Assembly (NCBI RefSeq): GCF_015056685.1 | Contig: NZ_SVFW01000005.1 | Span: 1 to 64,000 of the forward strand | Source: Butyrivibrio sp. | GTDB taxonomy: Bacteria; Bacillota; Clostridia; Lachnospirales; Lachnospiraceae | DNA: 64,000 nucleotides | Direction of reading: 5' to 3' | Shown: piece by piece, positions 63,287 through 64,000 of the stretch | Layout of the letters: each line of letters opens with the position of its first letter | Numbering within the stretch: position 1 is the stretch's first letter | Notes under the pieces: model-generated | What the model was told of the DNA's origin: nothing | The model's database searches: none | The model's input: only the letters and a program-made list of their open reading frames with translations | Position numbers and translations under genes: made by a program

Positions 63287-64000
63287 TCAGGCTCCTTTAA
63301 GTATCGCCAAAGCCTTGCTTTTATCCTCTGCCCTCATAAGCGTTTCACCTACAAGGACTGCATCAGTTCCTATTTCCTTAAGCGCTTTTATGTCTTCATT
63401 TGACTTAATGCCACTTTCTGAAACAAAGACCAGATCTTTGGGAACCATATCCCTTAGCCTTTTTCCAAGGCTTATATCAACACTGAAGTCCTTCAGATTT
63501 CTGTTATTCACACCAATGATCCGGGCGCCTGCCTTAAGGGCTGTCTCAATTTCTTTTTCGTCGTGGCACTCAACGATTGCTGAAATGCCAAGCTCATCAC
63601 AGATATTTAAGTACTCTTTTATCCGGCTCTCAGAAAGTATCGAAACAATTAAAAGAACTGCTGATGCCCCTAAAATCCTGGCTTCATAGATCATGTACTC
63701 ATCAACTGTAAAGTCCTTTCGAATGATGGGAATACTGACATTCTCTGATATCTCTTTCAGATACTCATTCTTCCCAAGAAACCACTTGGGCTCAGTCAGG
63801 ACAGATATCGCATCTGCCCCGGCCCTCTCATAGTCCATGGCTATCTGAACGTAAGGAAACTCCTCTGCTATTATTCCCTTTGAGGGAGATGCCTTTTTAC
63901 ATTCGCAGATAAAAGAAATTCCTTCTTTTTTCAGTGCCTTCTCAAAAGAAAAATCTCCCTTTGGAAGTGACAGTGCCTTCTTTTTTACTTCTTCAAAGGG
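63287..64000 (-). CDS. trpC: Indole-3-glycerol phosphate synthase (5' part outside window)
   Basis: The frame is open from its stop at 63287 to the last base of the window, so the start lies outside. The visible 237 residues hold most of the barrel: the catalytic lysine region ICECKKASPSKGII, DAISVLTEPKWFLG, PIIRKDFTVDEYMI, VNNRNLKDF and SESGIKS. It closes the ring to make indole-3-glycerol phosphate. It is the first visible gene of the trp cluster; trpD may lie just beyond the edge. Confidence 0.95.
   Translation of the reverse strand, partial: PFEEVKKKALSLPKGDFSFEKALKKEGISFICECKKASPSKGIIAEEFPYVQIAMDYERAGADAISVLTEPKWFLGKNEYLKEISENVSIPIIRKDFTVDEYMIYEARILGASAVLLIVSILSESRIKEYLNICDELGISAIVECHDEKEIETALKAGARIIGVNNRNLKDFSVDISLGKRLRDMVPKDLVFVSESGIKSNEDIKALKEIGTDAVLVGETLMRAEDKSKALAILKGA

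Overview
The window looks like chromosomal DNA of an anaerobic, moderately AT-rich Firmicute, most likely a Lachnospiraceae of the Butyrivibrio/Pseudobutyrivibrio kind. The evidence is the gene set: plant-fibre enzymes (GH120, GH29), a DUF6320/condensation-fold pair, a (Re)-citrate-synthase-like protein beside NADP-isocitrate dehydrogenase, clostridial glpK-glpA-DUF1667, YesM/YesN with an MsmEFG-type importer, and short strong Shine-Dalgarno sites. The species itself is an inference. Most genes lie on the minus strand.

Layout. 1-3245 is mobile and repetitive: an IS4-family element (86-1738) with 9-bp target duplications is fused in tandem to the right end of a related copy. Next comes about 1.4 kb without a credible gene, built from two inverted ~245-bp arms enclosing an ABAB 75-bp repeat, a nested palindrome and an alternating 9-mer array. 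3314-7958 is a glycerol operon (glpK, GlpA-like, GlpB-like, DUF1667). 8133-9624 holds two unknown genes. 9650-16990 is a five-gene operon: GH120 beta-xylosidase, HxxxDG acyltransferase, DUF6320 membrane protein, pectinacetylesterase-like hydrolase, GH29 fucosidase. A divergent promoter in front of it appears to serve a 30-aa membrane peptide. 17519-20850 has a GGDEF protein, a small unknown, YggS and a PilZ protein; an EAL protein follows at 33363-35309, giving synthesis, sensing and breakdown of c-di-GMP within 18 kb.

20914-29729 is mostly housekeeping: rho, hflC/hflK, an NCS2 purine permease, a CPBP protease, an ABC-F ATPase and a flavin reductase. 29882-33248 is a 2-oxoglutarate-forming operon ((Re)-citrate-synthase-like, GntR/FCD regulator, icd) with a palindrome placed directly on its promoter. 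35415-41866 is a sugar ABC importer divergent from a YesM/YesN two-component system. 41920-46749 carries a divergent EF-G paralogue and tyrA-aroA. 46781-50615 has a WYL regulator beside a 940-aa iron-sulfur/FAD oxidoreductase.

50797-53255 holds DUF1622, a split chromate transporter, a YeaQ/YmgE protein and thioredoxin. 53323-57737 pairs an OmpR-type two-component system with a tannase-like lipoprotein. 57818-58585 is a ZIP transporter. 58619-64000 is a tryptophan cluster in the order C-F-B-A-E-G, with trpC cut by the window edge. No tRNA, rRNA, CRISPR array or recognisable riboswitch was seen. The least explained parts are the inverted-repeat element at 1815-3142 and the glycosidase operon with its embedded acyltransferase/DUF6320/esterase trio.
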